Source: Pseudomonas zanjanensis (GTDB lineage Bacteria > Pseudomonadota > Gammaproteobacteria > Pseudomonadales > Pseudomonadaceae). From it: a stretch of 64,000 nt of DNA. The notes below the pieces were generated by a model. That model searched no databases and was not told the origin of the DNA. It saw only the letters and a list, made by a program, of their open reading frames with translations. A program made the position numbers and the translations under genes. The stretch's first letter is position 1, and each line of letters begins with the position of its first letter. Shown here piece by piece: positions 52,498 to 62,097 of the stretch. Location of the stretch: positions 3,410,001 through 3,474,000 of the forward strand of contig NZ_JABWRB020000001.1 of NCBI RefSeq assembly GCF_014268745.2. The letters are read 5' to 3'.

Positions 52498-53808
52498 CTA
52501 CAACTCGATGCGCTCGACCTTCCCGACCAGCAGGATATAGGACAGCGCGCCAGCCAATGCCAGGACAGCGATATAGGTAATGGCCGGGGCAAACGAATCG
52601 CCGCTGGCGAGGAAGCCAATGACAATCGGCGTGGCGATGGCCGCCAGGTTACCGATGAAGTTGAACACCCCGCCGGTCAACCCGAGCAATCGCGCCGGTG
52701 CCAAGGTGGAAACCAGCGACCACGTGATCGACGCCAGGCCATTGCCGAAGAACGCCAGGGCCAGGAAGGCGATCACCAGCGGCGTCGATTCGACATAGTT
52801 GGCACCAATGATCGCCGTGGAAATCAACAGCCCACCAATGATCGGCAGTTTGCGGGCAAAGCCCACCGTGGCGCCGCGGCGAATCAGCCAGTCGGAGAAG
52901 AACCCGGAGCACAGCACGCCGACAAACGCCGCGAGGAACGGCAACGACGCCAGCAAGCCAGACTTGATGAAGTCCATGCCGCGATATTTCACCAGGTAGG
53001 TCGGAAACCACGTCAGGAAAAACCACAGCGTGGAGTTGAGGCAGAACTGCCCCAGGTAAATGCCCCACAACTTGCGTTGGGTCAGGACGATGCCCAGGTC
53101 GGCCCAGCTGAACTTGGCCTTGACCTTGGCAGTCTCGGCCTGGATGTCCACCAGCCCGCCGCCTTCGCGGATCAGCTCGATTTCGGCGGCGTTGGCGCCT
53201 TTGAAATCCCGCGGCTCGCGATACACCGCGTACCAGATCACTGCCCAGAGAATGCCCACCGCGCCTGTGGCGACAAACACCATGTGCCAACCGAAGGTGT
53301 GTTGCAGCCAGGCCAATACCGGGGTCAGGAAAGCCAGCCCGACGAATTGCCCGGAGGTGTAGAAACCGATGGCCGTGGCCCGCTCACGCTCGGGAAACCA
53401 GGTCGTCACCACGCGGCTGTTGATTGGATAGGCCGGCGCTTCCAGGGCTCCGACCGCCATGCGCAGCACGAACAACGCGATGAAACTGGAGACGAACCCC
53501 AGCATCACCGTCGCCACCGACCACAGCAGCAACGCCACGCTGTAGAGGATGCGCGGCGGCACCCGGTCCACCAGCCAGCCGCCGGGAATCTGCATCGCGG
53601 CGTAGGTCCAGCCGAACGCGGAGAAAATAAGTCCGACATGAATCGGGTCGATGCCCAGGTCACTGGTTAGCGCGGGGGCGGCAATCGAGAGGTTACTGCG
53701 GTCCAGGTAGTTGATCACCACGGTGATGAACAGCAGGACCATGATGAAAAAACGCTTGCGGCTAGGCGTCACCAACGACGCCTGCGCGCTCAGGGTGTGC
53801 GCTTGCAT
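52498..53808 (-). CDS. dgoT: MFS transporter, probable D-galactonate permease
   Basis: A 436-residue inner-membrane symporter of the anion:cation symporter (ACS) family with 12 helices. NYLDRSNLSIAAPAL near residue 30, GWLVDRVPPRILY, and NSRVVTTWFPERERATAIGFYTSGQ are ACS signatures. Placement directly after dgoD and before the IclR gene makes galactonate the likely substrate. A REP pair separates it from dgoD, which could alter relative expression. Confidence 0.85.
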   Translation of the reverse strand: MQAHTLSAQASLVTPSRKRFFIMVLLFITVVINYLDRSNLSIAAPALTSDLGIDPIHVGLIFSAFGWTYAAMQIPGGWLVDRVPPRILYSVALLLWSVATVMLGFVSSFIALFVLRMAVGALEAPAYPINSRVVTTWFPERERATAIGFYTSGQFVGLAFLTPVLAWLQHTFGWHMVFVATGAVGILWAVIWYAVYREPRDFKGANAAEIELIREGGGLVDIQAETAKVKAKFSWADLGIVLTQRKLWGIYLGQFCLNSTLWFFLTWFPTYLVKYRGMDFIKSGLLASLPFLAAFVGVLCSGFFSDWLIRRGATVGFARKLPIIGGLLISTAIIGANYVESTPLVIAFLALAFFGNGLASITWSLVSTLAPARLLGLTGGVFNFIGNLAAIATPIVIGFLASGDSFAPAITYIAVLALAGALSYILLVGKVERIEL

Positions 53809-53883
53809 GTGAGGTGCCTCTTTTTATGTTTATTGAGGAATTCGGGAGCGTTGGGATAATCCCTCTGCATAAGGAGGTTGAGG

Positions 53884-53970
53884 GTGGGAGCGGGCTTGCT
53901 CGCGAAGGCACTGTATCAGTTAGCGGATGTATCGCAGACACACCGCTTTCGCGAGCAAGCCCGCTCCCAC
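53884..53970. repeat. REP pair, family B, inside the dgo cluster
   Basis: Inverted GTGGGAGCGGGCTTGCTCGCGAA arms in the gap between dgoD and the transporter. Within a same-strand cluster, such a hairpin can stabilise the upstream mRNA or reduce downstream expression. Confidence 0.92.
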
Positions 53971-53998
53971 AAGGGAACCGAGTTGCCTCAGTACTCAC

Positions 53999-55147
53999 TC
54001 ACCACTCGGCAAAACTGCCATCGGCATGGCGCCAGATCGGGTTGCGCCAGCGGTGGCCGATGGCCGCGCGTTCGATGACGTATTCCTCGTTGATCTCGAT
54101 GCCCAGGCCCGGGCCATTGGGAATCTTCACGAAGCCCTTGTCGTAGTCGAACACCTGCGGATCCTTGATGTAATCCAGCAGGTCGTTGCTCTCGTTGTAG
54201 TGGATGCCCAGGCTCTGCTCCTGGATGAACGCGTTGTAGCAGACCGCGTCCAGTTGCAGGCACGCCGCCAGGGCGATGGGACCCAGCGGGCAGTGCAGCG
54301 CCAGCGCCACGTCGTAGGCCTCGGCCATGTTGGCGATCTTGCGGGTTTCGGTGATGCCGCCGGCGTGGGACGCATCCGGCTGGATGATGTCCACGTAGCC
54401 TTCGCTGAGTACGCGCTTGAAGTCCCAGCGCGAGAACAACCGCTCGCCGAGGGCAATCGGGGTGCTGGTCAGCGGCGCCAATTCCTTGAGGGCTTCGTAG
54501 TTTTCGCTGAGTACCGGCTCTTCGATAAACATCAGTTTGTAAGGGTCGAGCTCCTTCATCAGCACCTTGGCCATCGGCTTGTGCACGCGGCCGTGGAAGT
54601 CCACGCCAATGCCAACGTTCGGCCCGACCGCATCACGCACCGCCGCCACGTTGGCCAGGGCCAGGTCGACTTTTTCGAAGGTGTCGAGAAACTGCAACTC
54701 TTCGGTGCCATTCATTTTCACCGCGGTGAAGCCCCGCCCTACAGCCTCTTTCGCCGCGCGGGCGGTGTCCGCTGGCCGGTCGCCGCCGATCCACGAATAC
54801 ACGCGGATCTTGTCCCGCACCTGGCCGCCCAGCAAATCGCTGACCGACACGCCCAGGGCCTTGCCCTTGATGTCCCACAACGCCTGGTCGATGCCGGCCA
54901 GGGCGCTCATGTGGATGGCGCCGCCGCGGTAGAAGCCGCCGCGATAGAGCACGGTCCAGATGTCTTCGATGTTGCGTGGGTCCTTGCCGATCAGGTAGTC
55001 GGACAATTCCTCGACAGCCGCCGCCACCGTGTGGGCACGGCCCTCGACCACGGGCTCGCCCCAACCGGTCACGCCCTCGTCGGTCTCGACCTTGAGGAAG
55101 CACCAGCGCGGCGGAACGATAAACGTGGTCAGCTTGGTAATTTTCAT
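53999..55147 (-). CDS. dgoD: D-galactonate dehydratase
   Basis: A 382-residue enolase-superfamily enzyme, equal to the length of the E. coli protein. It converts D-galactonate to 2-dehydro-3-deoxygalactonate. [25 protein letters not shown] opens it, then [17 protein letters not shown] and the barrel metal and acid/base segments [20 protein letters not shown] and [15 protein letters not shown], where the mandelate racemase-like ligands sit. It forms an operon with dgoA and dgoK. Confidence 0.94.
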   Translation of the reverse strand: MKITKLTTFIVPPRWCFLKVETDEGVTGWGEPVVEGRAHTVAAAVEELSDYLIGKDPRNIEDIWTVLYRGGFYRGGAIHMSALAGIDQALWDIKGKALGVSVSDLLGGQVRDKIRVYSWIGGDRPADTARAAKEAVGRGFTAVKMNGTEELQFLDTFEKVDLALANVAAVRDAVGPNVGIGVDFHGRVHKPMAKVLMKELDPYKLMFIEEPVLSENYEALKELAPLTSTPIALGERLFSRWDFKRVLSEGYVDIIQPDASHAGGITETRKIANMAEAYDVALALHCPLGPIALAACLQLDAVCYNAFIQEQSLGIHYNESNDLLDYIKDPQVFDYDKGFVKIPNGPGLGIEINEEYVIERAAIGHRWRNPIWRHADGSFAEW

Positions 55148-55196
55148 CTTGTTGTCTCTCTTGTCAGATGCAGCGCGCGGGGCGCTGGAAAAATCT

Positions 55197-55817
55197 TCAG
55201 TTCAAGGCATTCCATGCGGCCACGTAGGCCTTGGCGCGTACCGCCACTTCATCCGCTGTCAGGCCCGGCTTGAACAGCCCGGAACCGAGGCCGAAACCCT
55301 TGACGCCGGCTTCGACGAACACCGCCATGTTGTCCGGCGTAATCCCGCCCACCGGCACCAGCACGGTCCCGGCCGGCAACACCGCGAGCCAGGCCTTGAC
55401 CACCGCCGGGCCCATTTGCTCGGCGGGAAACATCTTCAGTACATGGGCGCCTTCGGCCAGCGCGGCAAAGGCTTCGGTGGGCGTGGCGACGCCGGGCGAC
55501 AGGTACAAGCCCGCCGCTTTCGCCGCACGCAGCACCTTCGGGTCGCTGTGGGGCATGACGATCACTTGGCCGCCAGCGGCTTTCACCTGCTCGACCTGTT
55601 CCGGCGTGAGCACGGTGCCGGCACCGATCAGGCAATCGGCGGGCAAGGTGCTGCGCAGGATGCGGATACTTTCGTACGGTTCGGGGGAATTGAGCGGCAC
55701 TTCGATGACACGAAATCCGGCGTTGTACAGGACCTCGCCGATGGCCGCCGCCTCTTCGGGACGCAAGCCACGCAGGATCGCGATCAACCCGTTGTGCGCC
55801 AGTGCTTGTGTGAGCAT
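55197..55817 (-). CDS. dgoA: 2-dehydro-3-deoxy-6-phosphogalactonate aldolase
   Basis: The start at 55817 ([20 protein letters not shown]) is the family N-terminus. The 206-residue KDPG-aldolase-type protein has [32 protein letters not shown] and the Schiff-base lysine in [12 protein letters not shown]. It cleaves the phosphorylated intermediate to pyruvate and glyceraldehyde 3-phosphate. dgoK ends 19 bases upstream and dgoD begins about 50 bases downstream. Confidence 0.94.
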   Translation of the reverse strand: MLTQALAHNGLIAILRGLRPEEAAAIGEVLYNAGFRVIEVPLNSPEPYESIRILRSTLPADCLIGAGTVLTPEQVEQVKAAGGQVIVMPHSDPKVLRAAKAAGLYLSPGVATPTEAFAALAEGAHVLKMFPAEQMGPAVVKAWLAVLPAGTVLVPVGGITPDNMAVFVEAGVKGFGLGSGLFKPGLTADEVAVRAKAYVAAWNALN

Positions 55818-55836
55818 GTCAGACCTCCAGTCAGGT

Positions 55837-56817
55837 TCAGGGGGCGGTGGAATCGAGCAACCCGGCCGCCACGGCCAGTTGCCACAAACCGCGTTCGGTG
55901 GCCTGTTCGGCCAGGACCACCCGGGCGAAGCCGCAGGCGTCGAGGGCCCGTTGATAACGGACACAGAGTTGGGAGTTGCCGATCAGCACCACCGTCGGCA
56001 GGTGCAGGCTGTCGCGACGACGGCGCTGCACCTCGGCCAGCGCTGCCAGCTCATGGCCGATCAACAGGCCCGAGAGGTAATCCGCCTGGGCACTGGCCAC
56101 CAGCTCGCCGGTCAAGCCCAGGCTGCGGGCGCTGAACACGGTGGACAACGGGCCGATCTGGCCGTCCACCGACAGCGCCACTTGCACGCCACGGTCAAAC
56201 GCCACGCCATCGAAGGTCGTCCCCCGTTGCTGGGTGCGGCCGAGAATGCTGTGGTCACTGAGGACGGCGAAGATCTCGCCGGTCATGAAGGTATCGAAAT
56301 GCACAATGCAGCCATCGGCCACTTCCACCCATTTCGAATGACTGCCAGGCAGGCCGATCAGCACCGCTTCATCCGGCAGGCTGTGCAAGGCACCGAGCAC
56401 TTGGGTTTCTTCGCCGCGCATGACATTGGGCAAACGTGAACGCTGGATCACGCCGGGCACGATGTGCACATCGACGCCGCGAAGGCTGCGAACGGTTTGT
56501 AGGGAATGTCCGAGATTGGCGACGTTGGCGGGTGTGTCGCAGTAAGGCGCTTCGCGCCAGCCCTGAGCACTGCCCACCATGCCGCAGGCAATCACAGGCA
56601 AGCCCGGTTGAGCATCGAGCCAGTCGCCGCAGGCCTCGTCGAAGGCCAGCTCGAAACCGTCGATGCAGACCCGGCCGGCCACGGTTCGTGGCCCGGAGGG
56701 CAACTGCATGATCCCCGACGACAGCGAACGCTGCTCGAGCACCTCGCCACCGGCTGCGAGTTTGTAAGCCCGTAATGAGGTGGTCCCCCAATCGAGCGCG
56801 ATCAATTGCGCCTGCAT
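55837..56817 (-). CDS. dgoK: 2-dehydro-3-deoxygalactonokinase
   Basis: ATG at 56817 (MQAQLIALDWGTTSLRAYKL) is preferred because AGGTGA lies just upstream; a GTG at 56826 also opens the frame. The 326-residue kinase has the phosphate loop DWGTTSLRAY, VIACGMVGSAQGW, and LIGLPGSHSKWV with the conserved histidine. It phosphorylates the dgoD product and is the first gene of the cluster. The length is slightly above the roughly 290-residue E. coli protein. Confidence 0.92.
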   Translation of the reverse strand: MQAQLIALDWGTTSLRAYKLAAGGEVLEQRSLSSGIMQLPSGPRTVAGRVCIDGFELAFDEACGDWLDAQPGLPVIACGMVGSAQGWREAPYCDTPANVANLGHSLQTVRSLRGVDVHIVPGVIQRSRLPNVMRGEETQVLGALHSLPDEAVLIGLPGSHSKWVEVADGCIVHFDTFMTGEIFAVLSDHSILGRTQQRGTTFDGVAFDRGVQVALSVDGQIGPLSTVFSARSLGLTGELVASAQADYLSGLLIGHELAALAEVQRRRRDSLHLPTVVLIGNSQLCVRYQRALDACGFARVVLAEQATERGLWQLAVAAGLLDSTAP

Positions 56818-56880
56818 CCGCTTCACCTGTTTTGTTTTTTGGCAGTGAGTGGAACGGACTATAAACCTGGGGGCGACAGA

Positions 56881-56917
56881 ATCTCAATATATAAATAACA
56901 CTCCCATATATTGGGAT
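56881..56917. promoter_or_regulatory. Paired candidate operator upstream of dgoK
   Basis: TCCCATATATTGGGA (56902-56916) is a palindrome with a five-base centre. Its reverse strand begins ATCCCAATATAT, and ATCTCAATATAT occurs directly at 56881-56892. Two matching half-site arrangements 64-105 bases upstream of the dgoK start suit a regulator such as the IclR protein of this cluster. Confidence 0.5.
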
Positions 56918-57006
56918 TTTGATAAGCCAACCGCAAAGCCAATCGCCATCCGTCCAAGACCCTGCTAGTTTTCTGGTCGGACGCTAAACAACTCAGGGAA
57001 AAAGTA

Positions 57007-57639
57007 ATGGGACAACTGCTGAAAATCCTCGGTCGCACTTCCTCGATCAACGTCAGAAAAGTGCTGTGGACCTGCCAGGAACTGGACATCGCCTACGAGC
57101 GCGAAGACTGGGGCATCGGCTTTGCCTCGACCCATGACCCGGCGTTCCTGGCCATGAATCCGAATGCCCAGGTGCCGGTGATCATTGATGAGAACGGTGT
57201 GCTCTGGGAGTCGAACACTATTTGTCGCTACCTGGTGGGCAAGCATGGGCGCGGCGATCTGCTGGCCGTCGAACCTGCCGCACGGGCACGCATCGAGCAG
57301 TGGATGGACTGGCAGGCCACGGAACTCAATCCTTCCTGGGGCGATGCGTTTTACGGACTGGTGCGCAAACACCCGGATTTCCAGGACCCACAGCTTATCG
57401 CCGCGGGCGTCAAAGGCTGGAACGAGAAGATGGGTTTGCTGGAACAGCAGTTGAACCGCACCGGCGCCTACGTGGCCGGTACGGCGTTTTCCCTTGCGGA
57501 CGTACTTATCGGTCTGTCCGCACACCGCTGGCGCCAGACACCAATGGAACGCCCGGACTATCCAGCGGTGGCCGCCTATTGCAAGCGGCTCGAACAACGC
57601 CCCGGATTCGCCGAATACGCGTCCAACGCATACTCATGA
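57007..57639 (+). CDS. Glutathione S-transferase family protein
   Basis: A 210-residue cytosolic protein. The thioredoxin-like N-terminal domain starts LLKILGRTSSINVRKVLWTC, with NPNAQVPVI (cis-Pro) and WESNTICRYL (the glutathione-binding SNTI). The helical C-terminal domain has GTAFSLADVLIGLSAHRW. Possible roles are detoxification or reduction of disulfides. It is divergent from dgoK, but no functional link is evident. Confidence 0.92.
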   Translation: MGQLLKILGRTSSINVRKVLWTCQELDIAYEREDWGIGFASTHDPAFLAMNPNAQVPVIIDENGVLWESNTICRYLVGKHGRGDLLAVEPAARARIEQWMDWQATELNPSWGDAFYGLVRKHPDFQDPQLIAAGVKGWNEKMGLLEQQLNRTGAYVAGTAFSLADVLIGLSAHRWRQTPMERPDYPAVAAYCKRLEQRPGFAEYASNAYS

Positions 57640-57642
57640 GCA

Positions 57643-58125
57643 TCAATTGCCGTTAGCGAAATCCCGTAGCACCTTGCCGTCCATTCGGTAGCGCACCCAC
57701 TCTTCCTGGGGTTGCGCGCCGAGGGATTTATAGAAATCGATGGCCGGCGTGTTCCAATCCAGCACGCTCCATTCGAAGCGGCCGCAATCGTTGTCGCAGG
57801 CGATCTTCGCCAAGTGGCGCAACAATGTCTTGCCCGCCCCGCCACCGCGCTGCTCGGGCGTGATGTACAGGTCCTCCAGATACAGACAGTTGCTGCCCAG
57901 CCAGGTGGAATAGCTGAAGAAAAACACCGCGAAACCGATCGGCACGCCGTCACGCAGGCAGATCAGCCCGTGGGCGGTTGCGCCTTCGCTAAAGAGGCTG
58001 CGCTCGATGTCGGCCACACTGGCGATGACTTCGTGGCGGGCTTTTTCGTAATCGGCCAACTCGGTGATGAAGGCAAGGATTTGAGGCGCATCGCTGGGTT
58101 GCGCAGGACGGATCTCGATCGACAT
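57643..58125 (-). CDS. GNAT family N-acetyltransferase
   Basis: A 160-residue protein starting MSIEIRPAQPSDAPQILAFI. The acetyl-CoA loop is EQRGGGAGKTLL, after the strand LYLEDLYITP. The late WNTPAIDFYKSLGAQPQEEW is typical of the diamine/spermidine acetyltransferase-like group that includes PA-type SSAT proteins. Substrate is unproven. It is convergent with the GST gene, 3 bases between stops. Confidence 0.9.
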   Translation of the reverse strand: MSIEIRPAQPSDAPQILAFITELADYEKARHEVIASVADIERSLFSEGATAHGLICLRDGVPIGFAVFFFSYSTWLGSNCLYLEDLYITPEQRGGGAGKTLLRHLAKIACDNDCGRFEWSVLDWNTPAIDFYKSLGAQPQEEWVRYRMDGKVLRDFANGN

Positions 58126-58316
58126 GAACAGGCCTTGTAGCCAATTGAAAGCGCCATACTAAGCCGCTGCGCGGCGCTCGTCACATACCGATCCAACTAT
58201 TTGATCGCGGGCGCACGGCTCTTCCCAAAACTGCCATTCGTCGCGCCCAAGGCACCAACGCCAAGCCGCCAAGGCCCAAGATCAGGTAAGCATTCTGAAA
58301 AATGGAGGCGACACCC

Positions 58317-58664
58317 ATGATCACTTCAAGGCTGACCGCATTCACCTTCGCCGCGCTGCTGTCCTCGACGGCCTTCGCGGCCTCTACCGACGGCACTGGG
58401 CCAACCGACCCCGTGCAAGCGCCAAACTCCCCTGCCACGCAAGGCCTGCCCAAGTTGAACACCGACGGCACCGGTGGCGGTAGCCTGAACAATGGCCAGC
58501 CACCGGCCACCGGCACCGATCCACGCGTGCAGGGCAATGACACCGGGCGCCAGGGTGGCATGAATACGCCGGACTCCACCGCACCGGATAACGCCGAGAC
58601 CGGAGTGGGCTCGAAAACCACGACCGGTGGCTCGGGTTCCGAAGGTGGCGCCGCCAGCCAGTAG
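58317..58664 (+). CDS. Exported Gly/Thr/Pro-rich low-complexity protein
   Basis: The start at 58317 (MITSRLTAFTFAALLSSTAF) has GGAG nine bases upstream; a signal peptide is clear. The mature part of about 95 residues is Gly, Thr, Pro and Asn rich with repeated TGTDP- and NTDGTGG-like segments, probably disordered. Such proteins are common in Pseudomonas and lack an assigned role. A long frame on the opposite strand is only its mirror. Confidence 0.7.
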   Translation: MITSRLTAFTFAALLSSTAFAASTDGTGPTDPVQAPNSPATQGLPKLNTDGTGGGSLNNGQPPATGTDPRVQGNDTGRQGGMNTPDSTAPDNAETGVGSKTTTGGSGSEGGAASQ

Positions 58665-58696
58665 CCTTTGCCCGGACATTTGAGGAGGAACATCCC

Positions 58697-59077
58697 ATGC
58701 CTCGTGGAAGCAAAGACAAATACACCGACAAGCAAAAACGCAAGGCCGAGCACATCGAAGAAAGTTATGAGCAAAAAGGTGTGTCGGAGGGCGAGGCCGA
58801 AGCTCGGGCCTGGGCGACGGTGAACAAGCAGTCCGGTGGCGGCGAACGCTCCGGTGGCTCAGGCAAGGAAAAACCGGCGGCGGCCAAGAAAACCGACCGC
58901 AAGGAATCAGCCCGCCGCGCCGCCAAGACCCGCGAAGGTCACCCACGCACCAGCAAAGCCTCCCATGGGGCCCAGACGGTGGACAGCTTGATGAAGGAAG
59001 CCCGGGCGAAAAACATTCCCGGACGTTCGAAGATGCGCAAGCAGGAACTGGTCGAAGCGTTGCGCAAGGCCGGGTGA
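58697..59077 (+). CDS. Basic Lys/Arg-rich protein with SAP/Rho-N-like C-terminus
   Basis: A 126-residue strongly basic protein (MPRGSKDKYTDKQKRKAEHI). A Gly/Ser/Lys-rich middle (about 50-85) is followed by a C-terminal helix-turn-helix-like segment, VDSLMKEARAKNIPGRSKMRKQELVEALRKAG. That segment resembles the Rho N-terminal/SAP motif that contacts nucleic acid. Annotated elsewhere as plasmid stabilisation protein; real function unknown. GAGGAG precedes the ATG. Confidence 0.78.
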   Translation: MPRGSKDKYTDKQKRKAEHIEESYEQKGVSEGEAEARAWATVNKQSGGGERSGGSGKEKPAAAKKTDRKESARRAAKTREGHPRTSKASHGAQTVDSLMKEARAKNIPGRSKMRKQELVEALRKAG

Positions 59078-59099
59078 TGGTTGGCGTCAGGGATACCCG

Positions 59100-59460
59100 T
59101 TTCGCGAGCAGGCTCGCTCCCATACTGGTTCTGCACTGCGCCGAAGTTCTGAGCCTGGCACAAGAACCTGTGGGAGCGAGCCTGCTCGCGAAAGCGTTGG
59201 GTCAGCTAAGGTAGTGTTGAATGTGCCGACGCCTTCGCGAGCAAGCCCGCTCCCACATGGGGTCTGTGCTGTGCCTAGGTCCTGAGCCTGACACTAAAAA
59301 CCTGTGGGAGCGGGCTTGCTCGCGAAAGCGGTAGGTCAGCTAAGGAAGTGTTGGATGTGTCGACGCCTTCGCGAGCAGGCTCGCTCCCACATTGAATCTT
59401 CGGTATGCCTGAGCTTTGCGCCTGGCACAAAACCCTGGGAGCGAGCTTGCTCGCGATGGC
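59100..59460. repeat. REP cluster, family B (six arms)
   Basis: Six family B arms in alternating orientation: about 59100-59122, 59170-59196, 59232-59256, 59303-59329, 59364-59390 and 59434-59456. Arms 2-3 and 4-5 form two near-identical pairs about 133 bases apart that share the spacer GGTCAGCTAAGG(T/A)AGTGTTG(A/G)ATGTG(C/T)CGACG, so one pair arose by duplication. The cluster occupies the whole gap before the araH stop. Confidence 0.9.
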
Positions 59461-59498
59461 GGCAGATCAGTCGTCAGTAATCCCTACTGCCTAGCGCT

Positions 59499-60467
59499 CT
59501 AGCGCTGCTTCAACCGGTCAATCACCACCGCCAGCAACAGGATCGAGCCGCGGATGACGTATTGGTAGAAGGTGTCGATGTTCTTCAGGTTCATCGCGTT
59601 TTCAATGATCGCCAAAATCAGCACGCCGGCGATGACGTGGCGAATCATGCCGATGCCGCCGCTCAACGACACCCCGCCCAGCACGCAGGCCGAGATCACG
59701 GTCAACTCGAAGCCCTGGCCGATCATCGGCTGGCCCGAGGTCATGCGCGACGCCAGGATGACCCCGGCCAAGGCGCCGATCAGGCCATGCACGGCAAAGA
59801 TAATGATCTTGGTGCGATCAACGTTCACCCCCGCCAGCAACGCCGCTTCCTGGTTGCCACCGATGGCCATGGTGTTGCGCCCGTAAGTGGTGTAGTTCAG
59901 CAGCCAGCCGAAAAACAGGAAGCAGGCGATGGTGATCAGGATCGGCACCGGTACGCCGAACAATTGGCCGTTGCCGAACACGAAGAACGATTCCTGGGAC
60001 ACACCCACCGCCTTGCCGTTGGCAAAGATGTAGGCCAGGCCGCGGACGATCTGCATCGTTGCCAGGGTGGTGATCAACGCGTTGACCCGCAGCTTGGCGA
60101 TGACGATGCCGTTGATCAGGCCGACGATCAGCCCCATCGCCAGCGCCGCGCTGACGCCGAGGAACACGCTGTTGGTGTCGCGCATCACCACCGCCGCGAC
60201 GACGCCGGCACAGGCAATCACCGAACCGACCGACAAGTCGAAGTGCCCGGACGCCAGGCAATACAACATGGTGCAGGCCGCGATACCGGTGGTGGAGATC
60301 GCCAGGCCCAGGCCGCGCATGTTCAGCGGCGACAGGAAGTTATCGATCATCAGGGTGCAGAGCACGAAGATCCCGATGGCGGCCAACAGCATGACCCAGT
60401 CGTCGAGGAAACGGCGCAGGTCCAGGGGTTTGCGTGCCGTTGGCAGTGCATTGTTTTGAATGGTCAT
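59499..60467 (-). CDS. araH: L-arabinose-type ABC transporter permease
   Basis: A 322-residue inner-membrane permease with about 10 helices. Close resemblance to AraH is seen in MRGLGLAISTTGIAACTMLYCLASG, DLSVGSVIACAGVVAAVV, AKLRVNALITTLATMQIVRGL and ISACVLGGVSLSGGIG. It forms the membrane part of the sugar importer with AraG and AraF. The gene is the last of araFGH and is followed by the REP cluster. Confidence 0.93.
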   Translation of the reverse strand: MTIQNNALPTARKPLDLRRFLDDWVMLLAAIGIFVLCTLMIDNFLSPLNMRGLGLAISTTGIAACTMLYCLASGHFDLSVGSVIACAGVVAAVVMRDTNSVFLGVSAALAMGLIVGLINGIVIAKLRVNALITTLATMQIVRGLAYIFANGKAVGVSQESFFVFGNGQLFGVPVPILITIACFLFFGWLLNYTTYGRNTMAIGGNQEAALLAGVNVDRTKIIIFAVHGLIGALAGVILASRMTSGQPMIGQGFELTVISACVLGGVSLSGGIGMIRHVIAGVLILAIIENAMNLKNIDTFYQYVIRGSILLLAVVIDRLKQR

Positions 60468-60477
60468 GATTTACCTC

Positions 60478-62022
60478 TCAGTTCGCCGCGTCGGCAACGC
60501 GTTGGCGCGGCAGCGCCAGTTGCAGCAGGTTGGATTCGTTGGCCTGGTCGCGCGGCAGCTCGCCACGCATGGCCCCTTCGCAGAGCACCAGGATTCGGTC
60601 GGAAATGCCCATCACTTCCATCAGGTCGCTGGACACCACAATCACCGCGATGCCGTCCGCCGCCAGGTTGTGGATAATCTGATAGATCTCCGCCTTGGCG
60701 CCGATGTCGATGCCACGGGTCGGTTCGTCCAGCAGCAGGACTTTCATCGGCATCGACAGCCAGCGACCGAGAATCGCCTTCTGCTGATTGCCGCCGGACA
60801 GGTACATGATTTTCTGGCTGGCCGCTGGCGTCTTCACCTTCAGCGACTTGATTTGCTTGTCGGCATTGCCCCGTTCCCAATCACCGCGCAACAGGCAGCC
60901 GAGGGTCGAGTGGGACGGTCGGGCGCTGATGTTGATGTTCTCGCCCACGCTGCCCAACGGGATGATGCCTTCCTTCTTGCGATCTTCCGGGCACAGCAGC
61001 ACGCCAGCGGCAATGGCATCCCGTGGCGAACGCAGTTTCAGTTCCTGGCCGTGCAGGACCAGGCTGCCCTCGCTCTGGCGCTCCAGGCCACTGAGCAAGC
61101 GAAACAGCTCGGTACGACCGGCGCCGACCAACCCGAACAAGCCGAGGATCTCGCCCTTGTGCACCTGGAAACTCACCGGTTCGCGCAAGCCCGGCCCCAG
61201 CAGGCCCTTCACTTGCAGCGCCACATCGCCGCGTTCCCGAGGACGGTAATCATAGATGTCCTGGATATCGCGGCCGACCATGCAGGTGACCAACTGATCG
61301 TGGGTCAGCTCGCTCATGTTCTCGAAGGTCCGCACGTAACGACCGTCCTTGAACACGGTCACCGCATTACAGATACGGAACACCTCTTCCATGCGGTGGC
61401 TGACGTACAGCACCACTTTGCCCTCATCTCGCAAGCGGGCGATGATCGCCATCAAGCGGTCGATTTCCCGGGCCGACAGGCTACTGGTGGGTTCGTCGAA
61501 GGCAATGACATGGGCGCCACGGGACAAGGCCTTGGCGATTTCCACCAATTGCCGTTGGCCGAGGGACAGGCGACCGACTTTTTCCTGCGGGTCGATTTCG
61601 TCGGCCAGGCCTTTGAGCAGCGCCAGGGCCTGCTGGCGCAGCACGCCACGGTTGACCAGGCCGAAACGCGCCGGCAAATGGCCGAGAAACAGGTTTTCCG
61701 CGACGGTCATTTCCGGCACCAGGTGCAGTTCCTGGTGAATCACCGCCACCCCGCTGGCGATGCTGTCGGCGGTGCCTTTGAAGGCCATCGTCTGTTCGCC
61801 GATCTGCAGGTCGCCACTGCTTGGGATGTAGGCGCCACCGAGGATCTTCAGCAACGTGGACTTGCCCGCGCCGTTCTCACCCATCAAGGCATGCACCTGC
61901 CCCGGATGCGCGACGAAACTGATATTGGCCAGCGCCTGCACGCCGGGAAAGGATTTGCCGATCCCGTTGAACCGCAAGCTGCCGCCGATGTTGTGTTGCC
62001 GTGTCGCTGTTTGCGCTTGCAT
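60478..62022 (-). CDS. araG: L-arabinose-type ABC transporter ATP-binding protein
   Basis: The start at 62022 (MQAQTATRQHNIGGSLRF) has GAGG upstream. The 514-residue protein carries two fused ATPase domains. The first has Walker A GENGAGKST (48-56), signature RLSLGQRQLVEIAKA and Walker B HVIAFDEPTSS. The second has VGAGRTE, YLSGGNQQKAIL and LLLDEPTRGID. This is the duplicated form of pentose and hexose importers. It lies 10 bases before araH and 75 bases after araF. Confidence 0.94.
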   Translation of the reverse strand: MQAQTATRQHNIGGSLRFNGIGKSFPGVQALANISFVAHPGQVHALMGENGAGKSTLLKILGGAYIPSSGDLQIGEQTMAFKGTADSIASGVAVIHQELHLVPEMTVAENLFLGHLPARFGLVNRGVLRQQALALLKGLADEIDPQEKVGRLSLGQRQLVEIAKALSRGAHVIAFDEPTSSLSAREIDRLMAIIARLRDEGKVVLYVSHRMEEVFRICNAVTVFKDGRYVRTFENMSELTHDQLVTCMVGRDIQDIYDYRPRERGDVALQVKGLLGPGLREPVSFQVHKGEILGLFGLVGAGRTELFRLLSGLERQSEGSLVLHGQELKLRSPRDAIAAGVLLCPEDRKKEGIIPLGSVGENINISARPSHSTLGCLLRGDWERGNADKQIKSLKVKTPAASQKIMYLSGGNQQKAILGRWLSMPMKVLLLDEPTRGIDIGAKAEIYQIIHNLAADGIAVIVVSSDLMEVMGISDRILVLCEGAMRGELPRDQANESNLLQLALPRQRVADAAN

Positions 62023-62097
62023 AACCACCTCGAACTTACAGAGATCAAGCGACCCCGCCACTCATGTGGCCAGGGCCGCTTTTGAATCAACCGACCG

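Noticed and set aside
58181..58774. Minus-strand 197-residue frame with hydrophobic start
   Set aside because: It overlaps the Gly/Thr-rich exported protein and the basic protein, both with good ribosome binding sites and a proper signal peptide; the minus frame lacks both.
59100..59460. Regularly spaced repeats that might be a CRISPR array
   Set aside because: The repeats are imperfect palindromic REP arms in alternating orientation with similar spacers, not identical direct repeats with unique spacers, and no cas gene is near.
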